DNA from: Lachnospiraceae bacterium
GTDB lineage: Bacteria > Bacillota > Clostridia > Lachnospirales > Lachnospiraceae
NCBI GenBank assembly: GCA_024691015.1
Contig: JAILOD010000093.1
Location: 1 to 43,403, forward strand
Direction: 5' to 3'
DNA length: 43,403 nt
In this document: positions 1-9,102 of the stretch, in pieces
Layout of the letters: the number at the start of each line of letters is the position of its first letter
Numbering within the stretch: the first letter of the stretch is position 1
Notes under the pieces: model-generated
The model's input: the letters and a program-made list of their open reading frames with translations, nothing else
Database searches by the model: none
What the model was told of the DNA's origin: nothing
Position numbers and translations under genes: made by a program

Positions 1-1348
1 GGTCAAAGCTGAAGGTCCAGTTTTCTATGTAATACAGGTCAAATTCAACCCTCTTAAGGATCGATGTGTCACCTCTGTAACCGTTAACCTGTGCCCAACC
101 CGTAAGTCCTGGACGTACCTGATGCTTGACCATGTAGCGCGGGATCTCTTCCTTGAATTTCTCAACAAACTGAGGCCTCTCAGGTCGCGGTCCGACTATA
201 CTCATCTCTCCCTTAAGCACATTGAAAAGCTGAGGAAGCTCGTCCATACTGGTACCTCTCAAAACCTTACCGACACCTGTAACTCTCGGATCCTCCGGTG
301 TTGTCCAGCTGTTTTTCTCATCTTCCTTTTTCTGAACCACCATGGTTCTGAATTTATACATTTTGAATTCCTTATTGTGAAGGCCGACCCTCGTCTGCTT
401 GAAGATCACAGGTCCCGGCGAAGACAGCTTTACCGCTATTGCCGAAGCCAGCATGATCGGCGAAAACACGATCATCATAAGAATGGCACAGACAATGTCA
501 AACACCCTCTTGATAAAGATATTCAAGGGATTTGTAAGCGGCACATGGCGGATATTTATGACAGGAAGACCGTCCAGATCCTCCATATACGGTCTCGACG
601 GTATAACCCTGTTGTAATCGGGCACAAACTGTGTATGAACACCACTCTTTTCACAAAGTGCAACAATGCGCTCAAGCTTGCCGTATTCCGACAGATCAAG
701 AGTGATAGCTATCTCATCCAGCTTATTCTCCGGAAGGATGTAATCGAGATTTCCTATACGTCCCAGAACCTTCACTCCCTTAAAGGTCGTACCGGCCTTA
801 ACGTTATCATCCAGTATCCCTCTTATAACATATCCCCACTGCGGATTTCTAATTATCCTTCTTATATAGTTTTCGGCAGATTCGGAATACCCGACCAGCA
901 GGATATATTTCCTGTTAAAGCCTTTTTTCCTGAAATAACGCAAAATAAGCCTTATCACATTTCGCTCTGCCGTACACATAAACACATTCAGAGCGAAGAA
1001 GATAAAGATCAGGGATCTGGCAAAATGCGGCTGATGGATTATATACAGCACAACGATAAATGCTATAAGTCCGGTGACATTAGCCTTTATGATATTGTAT
1101 AATTCCCTTTTTCTTCCCGAAACCCTCTTCGAACTGTACAGATCAAACTGATAGTATAAAAACAGATAACCTATAACCAGAAAGGGTATGGCCATAAAAT
1201 ATACATCGTATGGAAGGTGATATACCAAAGGGTCATTTATCGGCGTCATAAATCTGATGGCCACAGCCAGCGAATAGGATATCGCTACAACTATGGCATC
1301 CAGGATAAAATGCAACCTGTTAAATAACCGTTGATTATCCTTGATCAA
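1..1348 (-). CDS. Undecaprenyl-phosphate sugar phosphotransferase (polyprenyl glycosylphosphotransferase), 3' end outside window
   Basis: Read by hand on the minus strand: TTG start at 1348 with GGAGG upstream, overlapping the previous stop (TTGA). Translation MIKDNQRLFNRLHFILDAIVVAISYSLAVAIRF... ends in the typical bacterial sugar transferase motifs FKQTRVGLHNKEFKMYKFRTM...DELPQLFNVLKGEMSIVGPRPERP...RPGLTGWAQVNGYRGDT. Missing from the ORF track because the stop lies outside the window. Confidence 0.93.
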   Translation of the reverse strand, partial: MIKDNQRLFNRLHFILDAIVVAISYSLAVAIRFMTPINDPLVYHLPYDVYFMAIPFLVIGYLFLYYQFDLYSSKRVSGRKRELYNIIKANVTGLIAFIVVLYIIHQPHFARSLIFIFFALNVFMCTAERNVIRLILRYFRKKGFNRKYILLVGYSESAENYIRRIIRNPQWGYVIRGILDDNVKAGTTFKGVKVLGRIGNLDYILPENKLDEIAITLDLSEYGKLERIVALCEKSGVHTQFVPDYNRVIPSRPYMEDLDGLPVINIRHVPLTNPLNIFIKRVFDIVCAILMMIVFSPIMLASAIAVKLSSPGPVIFKQTRVGLHNKEFKMYKFRTMVVQKKEDEKNSWTTPEDPRVTGVGKVLRGTSMDELPQLFNVLKGEMSIVGPRPERPQFVEKFKEEIPRYMVKHQVRPGLTGWAQVNGYRGDTSILKRVEFDLYYIENWTFSFD

Positions 1349-2310
1349 AATATAACCTCCGCAAATCTTTTAAACATGTTCAAATACAATTCAAGCTGAA
1401 TTTTCACATAATTCTTGAAATTCCTGCCCGAATACGGATATTTTCTTCCTTCCCTGCATAAAAGATATCCTCTTTTGATCCCGGAAAGGTAGGCTCTTCC
1501 GTAACCCGTGATTATAAAATACAATGCCTTGATACCGAAACCTATTATAAAGAACGGCAGATTCAGGATTATCTGCAGGGTAGGCATATTCTTCATGATT
1601 ATATACATATTGTTCCTTGCCGAAAGCCTCACCTTGAAATCATTGTGTCTGGACCCGGAAACTCCCGAACCCATATGATATACTATAGCCTCCGGCTCGT
1701 AGATGTTTATATATCCCATTATTCTGGCCCTGTATCCCATATCCACATCCTCAAGATATGCAAAATGGAATTCATCAAACCAGCCTATCTCATCGAGGAT
1801 CCGTCTTCTGTAGATGGCAGCACCTCCGCAGGAAGCAAAAACCCTGCACTTTTTCGTATATCTGTCCCTCTTCTTATCCTTACCCCTTGCAAAGGCCCAT
1901 CCGAGGCAGCAGTAAAGGTCTCCGGCACCGTCTATCCTGTCCGGACGCTGCAATTGCAGCATTTTGGACGCAACCGAAAAAATCCTGTCATCTTCAACTA
2001 TGCTTTCATGAAGCTTCCTGACAAAGCTTTTGTCTGCAACGGTATCGTTGTTCAGCAGGATAACATATTCCGCCTCCGATCTCTTAAGACCCTCATTCAC
2101 AGCCCTTGAAAAACCGAAATTCTGCTCCAGACGTACAAGACGCACCTCAGGATAGGAGTTCTCGACAATATCGGCACTTTTGTCTTCGGAAGCATTGTCA
2201 ACAACAATGACCTCAAAATCTTCAAAGTCCTGTTTCTTAAGAGAATCAAGGCAGTCCGCTATGTAGTTTTTCCCCTGATAATTGGGAATTATAACCGAAA
2301 TCTTTTTCAT
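1345..2310 (-). CDS. Glycosyltransferase family 2 (rhamnosyltransferase-like)
   Basis: KKISVIIPNYQGKNYIADCLDSL, VVDNASEDKS, LLNNDT motif, YLEDVDMGYRAR; 4-nt overlaps on both sides. Confidence 0.92.
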   Translation of the reverse strand: MKKISVIIPNYQGKNYIADCLDSLKKQDFEDFEVIVVDNASEDKSADIVENSYPEVRLVRLEQNFGFSRAVNEGLKRSEAEYVILLNNDTVADKSFVRKLHESIVEDDRIFSVASKMLQLQRPDRIDGAGDLYCCLGWAFARGKDKKRDRYTKKCRVFASCGGAAIYRRRILDEIGWFDEFHFAYLEDVDMGYRARIMGYINIYEPEAIVYHMGSGVSGSRHNDFKVRLSARNNMYIIMKNMPTLQIILNLPFFIIGFGIKALYFIITGYGRAYLSGIKRGYLLCREGRKYPYSGRNFKNYVKIQLELYLNMFKRFAEVIF

Positions 2311-3653
2311 CTTCTGAATACTATCTCCGGATCCATAATGATCCTGTATCCCATTTCCCTTATATTTTTAAACAATTCTCCCGGGCTCATATCATCATCC
2401 GTCAACAGCGAACTTCTGATAAGACAGATATCCATTGACAGTGCATCCACATCCTGCTGCATCGAAGCTCGATGCATGTAGCCCGAATAATAACGGTTCA
2501 TGCCGGTATAAAGCTGTTTCATTCTTCCGTCCGGCAAAACCCTTGTACCACTGTATAATATTTTATCCCAGCCGTCCACTATCCGTGCACCGACCGCACC
2601 TATGTCCTCCCTTTCAAGATATGAGGCCATAAGTGATTCATATTCCGCCTGCAGGGGCTTCAGATCTTCGCTGATAAACACAGTATATTCCTTATCGGAA
2701 AGATCCGTGGAATATTCTATCCTGTAAAAGCCCAGATGTGCACTGTCCTTAACCGTACCCTTAAGAGAATTTCTCTTAAGATAATCCTCCAGCGCCCTTT
2801 TACCGCTCTCATAGGCATATAGCTTGGCGGCCGGATTTCCCGCGGTTGAATCGGGATGCACACGCCAGTGATACAGTACCTTCTTTACATGGCCGATATT
2901 CTTACCCTTTACGGCTTCTATACATCTTAAAATAAAATCATAATCCTGCGCTCCGTCAAATTCCTTTCTAAAAAGACCGGCCTTAAGTGCTACGGCCTTT
3001 TCAACGGTAAAAAGATGACATATATAATTATTGCTCAGAAACAGATCCTTATTATAATCCGGTTTAAAATTCGGTGCAAAATATCTGTCGGATGATCCGT
3101 CATACTTATCTTCATCCGTATATACAAGCCTTGCTCCCTTTGATATAGCTCTGGCACTTTCAAGAAGAGCATCACTCTCCAGAAAATCATCGTGATCGAC
3201 AAAGGTAAGATAATTCCCCCGCGCCGCCTTTATCCCGGCATTTGTGTTCTCAGATATGCCCTTGTTTTCTTCCAGCTTAAGATATCTTATTCTTCCGTCG
3301 TTGTAAACTGACAATGTATCAAACACCGTTCTGCTTTTACTTCCGTCAACTATCAGAAGCTCAAATTCCCCGTAGCTTTGGCCCAGGACACTGTCGATCA
3401 GCCTTTTTAAATAGATCGCATTGCTTTCATAGGTCGGAACGATTACGGAAAATTTTATCCCCGCACCCGAAAGCACAGCCTCTTCAAAACGGGTTCTGTC
3501 CCGCTTCGCCCTTTCTCTGTGCATAAGAGCATTGTATTTGTCATCTCTTTTTCTGTCCTTAACATATTCAACGGACCTGCAGGCAGCTCTTCTTAATCCG
3601 TTTCTCTTTATAAAGCTTCCTGCCTTTAAAAGCTCTATTCCCAAAGACTTCAT
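2307..3653 (-). CDS. Glycosyltransferase family 2 with intact first domain and truncated second GT2-like module
   Basis: SVIVPTYESNAIYLKRLIDSV, FVDHDDFLES, EFDGAQDYDFILR; the C-terminus resembles only the distal half of a second GT2 domain (REDIGAVGARIVDG). Confidence 0.88.
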   Translation of the reverse strand: MKSLGIELLKAGSFIKRNGLRRAACRSVEYVKDRKRDDKYNALMHRERAKRDRTRFEEAVLSGAGIKFSVIVPTYESNAIYLKRLIDSVLGQSYGEFELLIVDGSKSRTVFDTLSVYNDGRIRYLKLEENKGISENTNAGIKAARGNYLTFVDHDDFLESDALLESARAISKGARLVYTDEDKYDGSSDRYFAPNFKPDYNKDLFLSNNYICHLFTVEKAVALKAGLFRKEFDGAQDYDFILRCIEAVKGKNIGHVKKVLYHWRVHPDSTAGNPAAKLYAYESGKRALEDYLKRNSLKGTVKDSAHLGFYRIEYSTDLSDKEYTVFISEDLKPLQAEYESLMASYLEREDIGAVGARIVDGWDKILYSGTRVLPDGRMKQLYTGMNRYYSGYMHRASMQQDVDALSMDICLIRSSLLTDDDMSPGELFKNIREMGYRIIMDPEIVFRR

Positions 3654-5080
3654 ACCGTCCTCATCACCCCTTCAGTCTCACGGAGTATCCTTATCGCATT
3701 TAAAATAAAGGCCATCACCTTCTGCGGCCTGTCAATATGGAGCGGCAGCATCGACAGGAAAAGCGAGCATTCAAACAAACGTACCTTCCCGTAATCAAAA
3801 CCTGCTTCCTCAAGATGACGTCTGAATATATCCTTGTACACCTTCATATCCGCATCAAAAACCAGCTCCGCTTCCATGTTTTCGTTTATCCTTATCTCAT
3901 AACGTGCACTGTTGATCAGATCATAATTTCCGCAAACTGAATGCGAAAGCTTTGCCACATCATAATATGGGTCCGTATAAATATCCGCCTCAGAGGATGC
4001 CCCCTTGGGATCGATAAGTCTTATCATATCGCAATCAGGCTGGTACAGGATGTTTGAAAAACAAAGATCCCCGTGACCTATAGCATGATAGAGCTTTTCA
4101 TTTCCCTTTGAGATCTCTTTATCATACAGCTTCTCATATTCGGCTACTATATCGTCAATGGAAGAATAGGGCGTTCCGGCTGCTATAAAATCCGCTATCT
4201 TCTTATATTCTTCTTTTTTCTTAAGACTCTCTATCCTGTCTTCAACCTTGGTTATATATAGCTCTTTTTTCTTCAGATAATAGGTATCCCAATCCACCTC
4301 TGTTCTTTTTCTCACGGAAAGAAAACGGAACAGGTTTTTCATGAGATATTCGAACTCCTCCGTATCCACAGCCCCATGTATATATCGAATGGCAACGTCC
4401 GTCATATGCTGTCTTTCCATGGTATAGGATGCCCCGTTTTCCGTCTCGGTATAATTATAGGGCATTACAAAATAGCTCTTCATTTCATCCGGTAAAAACC
4501 TGTAAAAGTCGTATTCGGCCCTGATCTTTTTAATATCGGATGAACGCTTTACAACGGTATGCTCGTCACCGTCAAGCCTGTTAAAGAAGCGGGCCTCAAA
4601 GCCTCCCGTAATAAAGCTTAAGAAGCTGTCCCTCTCATAAATATCCATAAAGGCATCGGATTCGACTTCGGCAAATCCCGATGCCGCCTTGTTAATTTTC
4701 GCAAATGTATCGTTTTCCGAAACAAATTCCTTCCAGCTCTTAAAATCCGAAAAGACCAGAGCACTGATCCTATCCCCGTTCGTAATTCTGTAATTATTTC
4801 GGGCGAAGGCCGTCTTTTTCAGCAGGATTTCAAACTCCTGCCTGTCTTTTATAACACAGTGCGAGAAAATATGCAGAACGCAGCCATCCGACACTTCCTC
4901 AGGTTTAATATCTCCGGTCTGCTTTAATATAACGATCTCCTTATCATAAAAGGTCGCCATCAGTTCGGAAAGTGTTTTTCTCTTATATATTATCTCCCCG
5001 AAGCTCTTGCTTCCGGTCAGCTGCTTAAGTTTGCCCTCCGGCATAAACCGGTCGTCGTAAAAAACAGAAATATTCTTCAT
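3650..5080 (-). CDS. APH/choline-kinase-like phosphotransferase associated with polysaccharide synthesis
   Basis: HAIGHGDLCFSNILYQPDCDMIRLIDPKG kinase catalytic and metal-binding motifs; upstream VVKRSSDIKKIRAEYDFYRFLP resembles a Lys/Glu N-lobe. Confidence 0.75.
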   Translation of the reverse strand: MKNISVFYDDRFMPEGKLKQLTGSKSFGEIIYKRKTLSELMATFYDKEIVILKQTGDIKPEEVSDGCVLHIFSHCVIKDRQEFEILLKKTAFARNNYRITNGDRISALVFSDFKSWKEFVSENDTFAKINKAASGFAEVESDAFMDIYERDSFLSFITGGFEARFFNRLDGDEHTVVKRSSDIKKIRAEYDFYRFLPDEMKSYFVMPYNYTETENGASYTMERQHMTDVAIRYIHGAVDTEEFEYLMKNLFRFLSVRKRTEVDWDTYYLKKKELYITKVEDRIESLKKKEEYKKIADFIAAGTPYSSIDDIVAEYEKLYDKEISKGNEKLYHAIGHGDLCFSNILYQPDCDMIRLIDPKGASSEADIYTDPYYDVAKLSHSVCGNYDLINSARYEIRINENMEAELVFDADMKVYKDIFRRHLEEAGFDYGKVRLFECSLFLSMLPLHIDRPQKVMAFILNAIRILRETEGVMRTV

Positions 5081-5862
5081 TTTTTATTCTCCCCGGGATT
5101 TCTTCCCTTTTCAGCGTTCCAGATCAAAAGCGAAATAATAGTTGCCACACAGATTATTATCGATGCGATCACTCCGTAATATTCCGAAACCCTTATCTTT
5201 TCTCCGGCACCGAAGATTGAATTAATGTAATTATCAAAATCGTATATATCGAAGCCTTCATGAAGACCTGCTGCCAGCGCCTTTATGGCAAATATCTCAA
5301 AAACCCATCCTGCGAGGGAAGACAGTATCATAAGGGCACTTCTTCCGTGCACCAGCGACCTGACATAATTATGCCATTCTCCCGCCATATCCAGTCCTGA
5401 CAGAACTCCCATCGCTCTTCCTGATTTTTTGAACCGGATAATATAATTGTTTAAATATTGATATGAGGGCTCAAAGAAAATATAGATCAAAAGCAGGAGG
5501 ATCAATCCGGCAAAGAGAATGACCGGGATCACATTCACCTGTCTTATAAAGATCAGCTCGCAGGGGATCAGAATACAAAGAAGGGAAACCGTATCGAAGA
5601 ATCTGTCCACTATAACTCCGCAGATACCGACTTCTTTTCTCCCGGTAACTCTTGTGACTGCAATTATCCTGTATATTTCACCGAGCTTAAAGGGGATGAT
5701 AAGATTTACCAGCGTTGTACGCATGTACAGAAACAGAAATTCCGTAAATGGTATCCTCGTTTCTATAAGCACCAGATAAAGTCTCACCATCTTAAATATA
5801 TGTGCGGCCAGAAACAGTACTATGAAGATAAGGAAAAAGCAATTCGCAAATAAAAAAAACAT
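5077..5862 (-). CDS. Lysylphosphatidylglycerol synthase TM region/AglD-like flippase-family membrane protein
   Basis: Polytopic hydrophobic protein; RTTLVNLIIPFKLGEIYRI...VDRFFDTVSLL pattern of the LPG_synthase_TM family; start overlaps the upstream stop (TAATG). Confidence 0.72.
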   Translation of the reverse strand: MFFLFANCFFLIFIVLFLAAHIFKMVRLYLVLIETRIPFTEFLFLYMRTTLVNLIIPFKLGEIYRIIAVTRVTGRKEVGICGVIVDRFFDTVSLLCILIPCELIFIRQVNVIPVILFAGLILLLLIYIFFEPSYQYLNNYIIRFKKSGRAMGVLSGLDMAGEWHNYVRSLVHGRSALMILSSLAGWVFEIFAIKALAAGLHEGFDIYDFDNYINSIFGAGEKIRVSEYYGVIASIIICVATIISLLIWNAEKGRNPGENKK

Positions 5863-6662
5863 TATCTGATTTCCTCTGCCAAATAACTCTCGATCTTCTT
5901 TTCCCTGTAATCCGTTTTAATGGTTTCTCTGTTTTTCATATATTTAAACAGCATTTTCAGGACATTGACGGCCTGACTTCCCATTTTGACATTGGAAACC
6001 TGATCCGTCTCCTTCCAGGTAACAGGATAAAAACGTTCTTTCTGCCCGTAATAATCAAGAGCCATTACCATACAGTAATTAAAGGTAAGATTATCGGGAA
6101 ACTTCTGATAAAATCTGTTTTCCAGCATACGTGTCGAATACAGGTTAAGACCGGAACCCAGATCGAATATCCTTCTTCGGGTAACCATTGCGAACAGGAA
6201 ATTATAAACAATATTACCAAAGGTTCTGAAAAGCGAATATCCGAAAAGCTTTGATCCGAACATGAATCTGGCACCCAGCACGCAATCGTATTTTTTATAT
6301 ATACCCTTTTTCAGCATGGGTATAAAATCATTAAAATTACCCTGATCATCTCCGTGAAGCACTATACAATAATCATAGCCCTTACGGATCGCATATTCAA
6401 AGGCCACCTTATGAGACCCTCCAAGCCCGTAGTTCTCGTCATTTCTTAATACCTTCAACGGAAAATCCCTGTTCTCCTCCTTATATATAAGTGCGGCCTC
6501 TTCGGTTTTATCCGTGCTCCGGTTATTGATCACAAGAACCGTATCTATATATGACAACGCCTCGCCCTTTAAGCTTTCCAGCACTCGCGGCAGCTGGTTT
6601 TCACAGTTGTAGGCAGGTATAAACAATAATATCTTATCCTTCATAACTTTGTTCCTTTTCAA
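5862..6662 (-). CDS. GT2 (dolichol-phosphate mannosyltransferase-like)
   Basis: KILLFIPAYNCENQLPRVLESL, VINNRSTDKTEE, LHGDDQGNF. Confidence 0.88.
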   Translation of the reverse strand: MKRNKVMKDKILLFIPAYNCENQLPRVLESLKGEALSYIDTVLVINNRSTDKTEEAALIYKEENRDFPLKVLRNDENYGLGGSHKVAFEYAIRKGYDYCIVLHGDDQGNFNDFIPMLKKGIYKKYDCVLGARFMFGSKLFGYSLFRTFGNIVYNFLFAMVTRRRIFDLGSGLNLYSTRMLENRFYQKFPDNLTFNYCMVMALDYYGQKERFYPVTWKETDQVSNVKMGSQAVNVLKMLFKYMKNRETIKTDYREKKIESYLAEEIR

Positions 6663-7135
6663 TCCTTTTTCTCTATGAAAATTTTACGAGTAACAAAATT
6701 ATATACCATAACTATTCCGGTAGCTATTATCTTGCCGACCCATTCCTTATAATCATAAAGGATACCGGATTTGAATATTTCCAGCGGAACAGACTTATAA
6801 TACGCAAGTACACCCATTATTATGGCCTCGTTCAGGCCAAGCCCTATAAGACTTAAAATGGCGAATATGGTAAATTCCTTTCGTCTGTCCATATTTTCAT
6901 CGTGACGGAAGACAAATTTCATACTGGTCAAGTAATTAAAAATAAGGGAAATGGTAAAACCGAAAAAGGCCGCCGCCATAACCGTGATATTATATAAGCC
7001 CTCATCCATCCCGTCACGGACAAATATCACTATTATAAGCGAGTAGATGGCAAAATCTATCACAGAGGATAAACCGCCTACGACCGCAAATTTCATGATC
7101 TGCTGCAGTAATGCTTGTTTTTTGTTATTTTCCAT
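6659..7135 (-). CDS. GtrA family membrane protein
   Basis: MKFAVVGGLSSVIDFAIYSLI...FNYLTSMKFVF...NFVTRKIFIEKK is characteristic of GtrA/DPMS family proteins. Confidence 0.9.
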   Translation of the reverse strand: MENNKKQALLQQIMKFAVVGGLSSVIDFAIYSLIIVIFVRDGMDEGLYNITVMAAAFFGFTISLIFNYLTSMKFVFRHDENMDRRKEFTIFAILSLIGLGLNEAIIMGVLAYYKSVPLEIFKSGILYDYKEWVGKIIATGIVMVYNFVTRKIFIEKKD

Positions 7136-7147
7136 TTTTCTCCTCTT

Positions 7148-7876
7148 TTATTCGGCCGGAGTTTCGTTTATTTTCCTGTTCAGCTTTATAAACTGGCTTA
7201 AGGAAGTTCGGCCGATCTTAAATATTCTCTTCATATTGATCGAGTTTACACCACCCTGCCTTGGCCTGAAGGTTATCGGCATAAACCTGATCTTTCTTTT
7301 ATGCTTTGTATATATTACCGTAAGTAAAACATTGGCCAGAAAGAAATCCTTCGGCACCAGCTTGAGCTCACGTGACAGAGTAGAAGCATTCATAAGCCTG
7401 AAGGGTGTATTTGCATCGGTTACCACTACCTGAAAACATATTGCCACCACCAGCTTCAGTACCTTTGTTACAAAGATCCTCGAAAGCCCGTCCTGTCTTC
7501 CCTTGCGGTATCCGACTACCATATCGTAATGCTTCCTCATCCTCCAGAATTCGGGGAATTCGTCTGCTCTGGTCTGGCCGTCGGAATCCGTCTGGAACAC
7601 GTAATCGGCCCCCTCTTTTAACGCATAATAGTAACCGTACAACACAGTCGGACCATGTCCCGAATTATCCTTATGCAGGGCAATAAGCTGTTCTCTCTTT
7701 TCGGTTTCCTTTTTTATTACAGCATAGGTTGAATCCTTACTGCCATCATCGATTATGACCAGTCTGCTTTCTGTACCGGCCATAACCACCATGGGATACC
7801 ATTCATCTATAACGGTTTTGATGGTTGCTTCTTCGTTATATGCCGGAATGACAATATAGAGCTTATCCATCTTCAA
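7148..7876 (-). CDS. GT2, GtrB/DPM1-like polyprenyl-phosphate glycosyltransferase
   Basis: KLYIVIPAYNEEATIKTVIDEW, IIDDGSKDST, QTDSDGQT. Confidence 0.9.
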   Translation of the reverse strand: MKMDKLYIVIPAYNEEATIKTVIDEWYPMVVMAGTESRLVIIDDGSKDSTYAVIKKETEKREQLIALHKDNSGHGPTVLYGYYYALKEGADYVFQTDSDGQTRADEFPEFWRMRKHYDMVVGYRKGRQDGLSRIFVTKVLKLVVAICFQVVVTDANTPFRLMNASTLSRELKLVPKDFFLANVLLTVIYTKHKRKIRFMPITFRPRQGGVNSINMKRIFKIGRTSLSQFIKLNRKINETPAE

Positions 7877-9102
7877 GCTTCTCCTCTTTTTCCCGTATTG
7901 CCGCTTAGCTTGCGGGATTTATAATAAACAAGATTTTCAAATATAACTGCGCATATAAACAGCACCAGGAACAGATAATAAATAATACCGCCTGCAGCAA
8001 GTGCCGCTTTTCCTTCGTGAAAAATACGAAGACCAAAATACATATATAACAGCATTATCCAATACAGTGCCTCCAACGCCTTACCGGCCTTGTCCGACCT
8101 TTCGGCAAGCATATCCGAAAGAATATATACGCCCGGCATAGCAGCTGTCAGCACAAAATAATCATAGCTTCGGTGATAGGTAATTATAAGCGATACCAGC
8201 ACGGTGAAGGCAAAAAACTCCTTATCGCCCTTCGGTTTCATCAAGAAGGATAAAACTATCATCCCCGCAAATAAAAGAGCCGTGATGATAAGCGAAATCG
8301 CTCCTCCTCCGCTTATGGCACCCACATCAAGACTCCCTTCACCGGACAGAGCCATTGAGACCTTAAGTGGTTCTATAATAAGATATATGGGACTCTTATT
8401 TAAAACTGCCGCACATACCCCTGTACAGATCAAGTGAGGTATTACGGATACAATGAGCTCCTTCCATCTTCTTTTATATACAAAATACAGGCAGAGCGGA
8501 ACGGTCAGCGTATATTTAAAGTAACATACAGCCATCATAAGTCCTGCCCATACGGCTTTTCCCTTATCTGATAAATACACGGCAAGCAAAAATGCCGCAA
8601 ACGAAAACAAGGTATGCTGCCCCACACCCAGCTGATTTCTGTAGGGTGTACCCGCGATCATAAGAAGAGCAGCAAGTGCAAAATAAAAATCGGGAGTTTC
8701 CTTAAAAAACGTCTTTCTCAAAAGAATAACTATCCCAAAGGTAAATATGATATTCAGGATCATCCAGACCACAACAGCCGTCCTGTACGGCATAAGCGTT
8801 AAGGGTGCAAGGATATACAAAAGAGATGGAAACTGATTTGCTTCCATTTTCTGCGGCGCATCGATACCTGTAAAGTATTCGTGAAAATCCTTAAGCTCTT
8901 CTATGTCGGCTTTCCCGCCGTTTACAAGGCTCAGCTCATAGGGATCGTAACCCAAAACAAGAGCCTTTGCGGCATCGTACTGAAAATCCTGACTGAAACG
9001 GTATCCGTTTTTTATGCCTCCGAGAAGAGACACTATAGCAATAAGGGAAAGCAGCGCCAACAAAAGGCGCTGCCCGATCCCCATATTTTTAATATCTATC
9101 AT
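7873..9102 (-). CDS. GT87 (DUF2029)-like polytopic glycosyltransferase
   Basis: Multi-TM protein with FSQDFQYDAAKALVLGYDPYE near the N-terminus and ANQFPSLLYILAPLTLMPYRTA...; GT-C type layout. Confidence 0.78.
   Translation of the reverse strand: MIDIKNMGIGQRLLLALLSLIAIVSLLGGIKNGYRFSQDFQYDAAKALVLGYDPYELSLVNGGKADIEELKDFHEYFTGIDAPQKMEANQFPSLLYILAPLTLMPYRTAVVVWMILNIIFTFGIVILLRKTFFKETPDFYFALAALLMIAGTPYRNQLGVGQHTLFSFAAFLLAVYLSDKGKAVWAGLMMAVCYFKYTLTVPLCLYFVYKRRWKELIVSVIPHLICTGVCAAVLNKSPIYLIIEPLKVSMALSGEGSLDVGAISGGGAISLIITALLFAGMIVLSFLMKPKGDKEFFAFTVLVSLIITYHRSYDYFVLTAAMPGVYILSDMLAERSDKAGKALEALYWIMLLYMYFGLRIFHEGKAALAAGGIIYYLFLVLFICAVIFENLVYYKSRKLSGNTGKRGEA

Noticed and set aside
122-1102. 326-aa plus-strand ORF
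   Set aside because: Antisense to the sugar transferase, which has clear family motifs; composition is low-quality and no family is recognisable.
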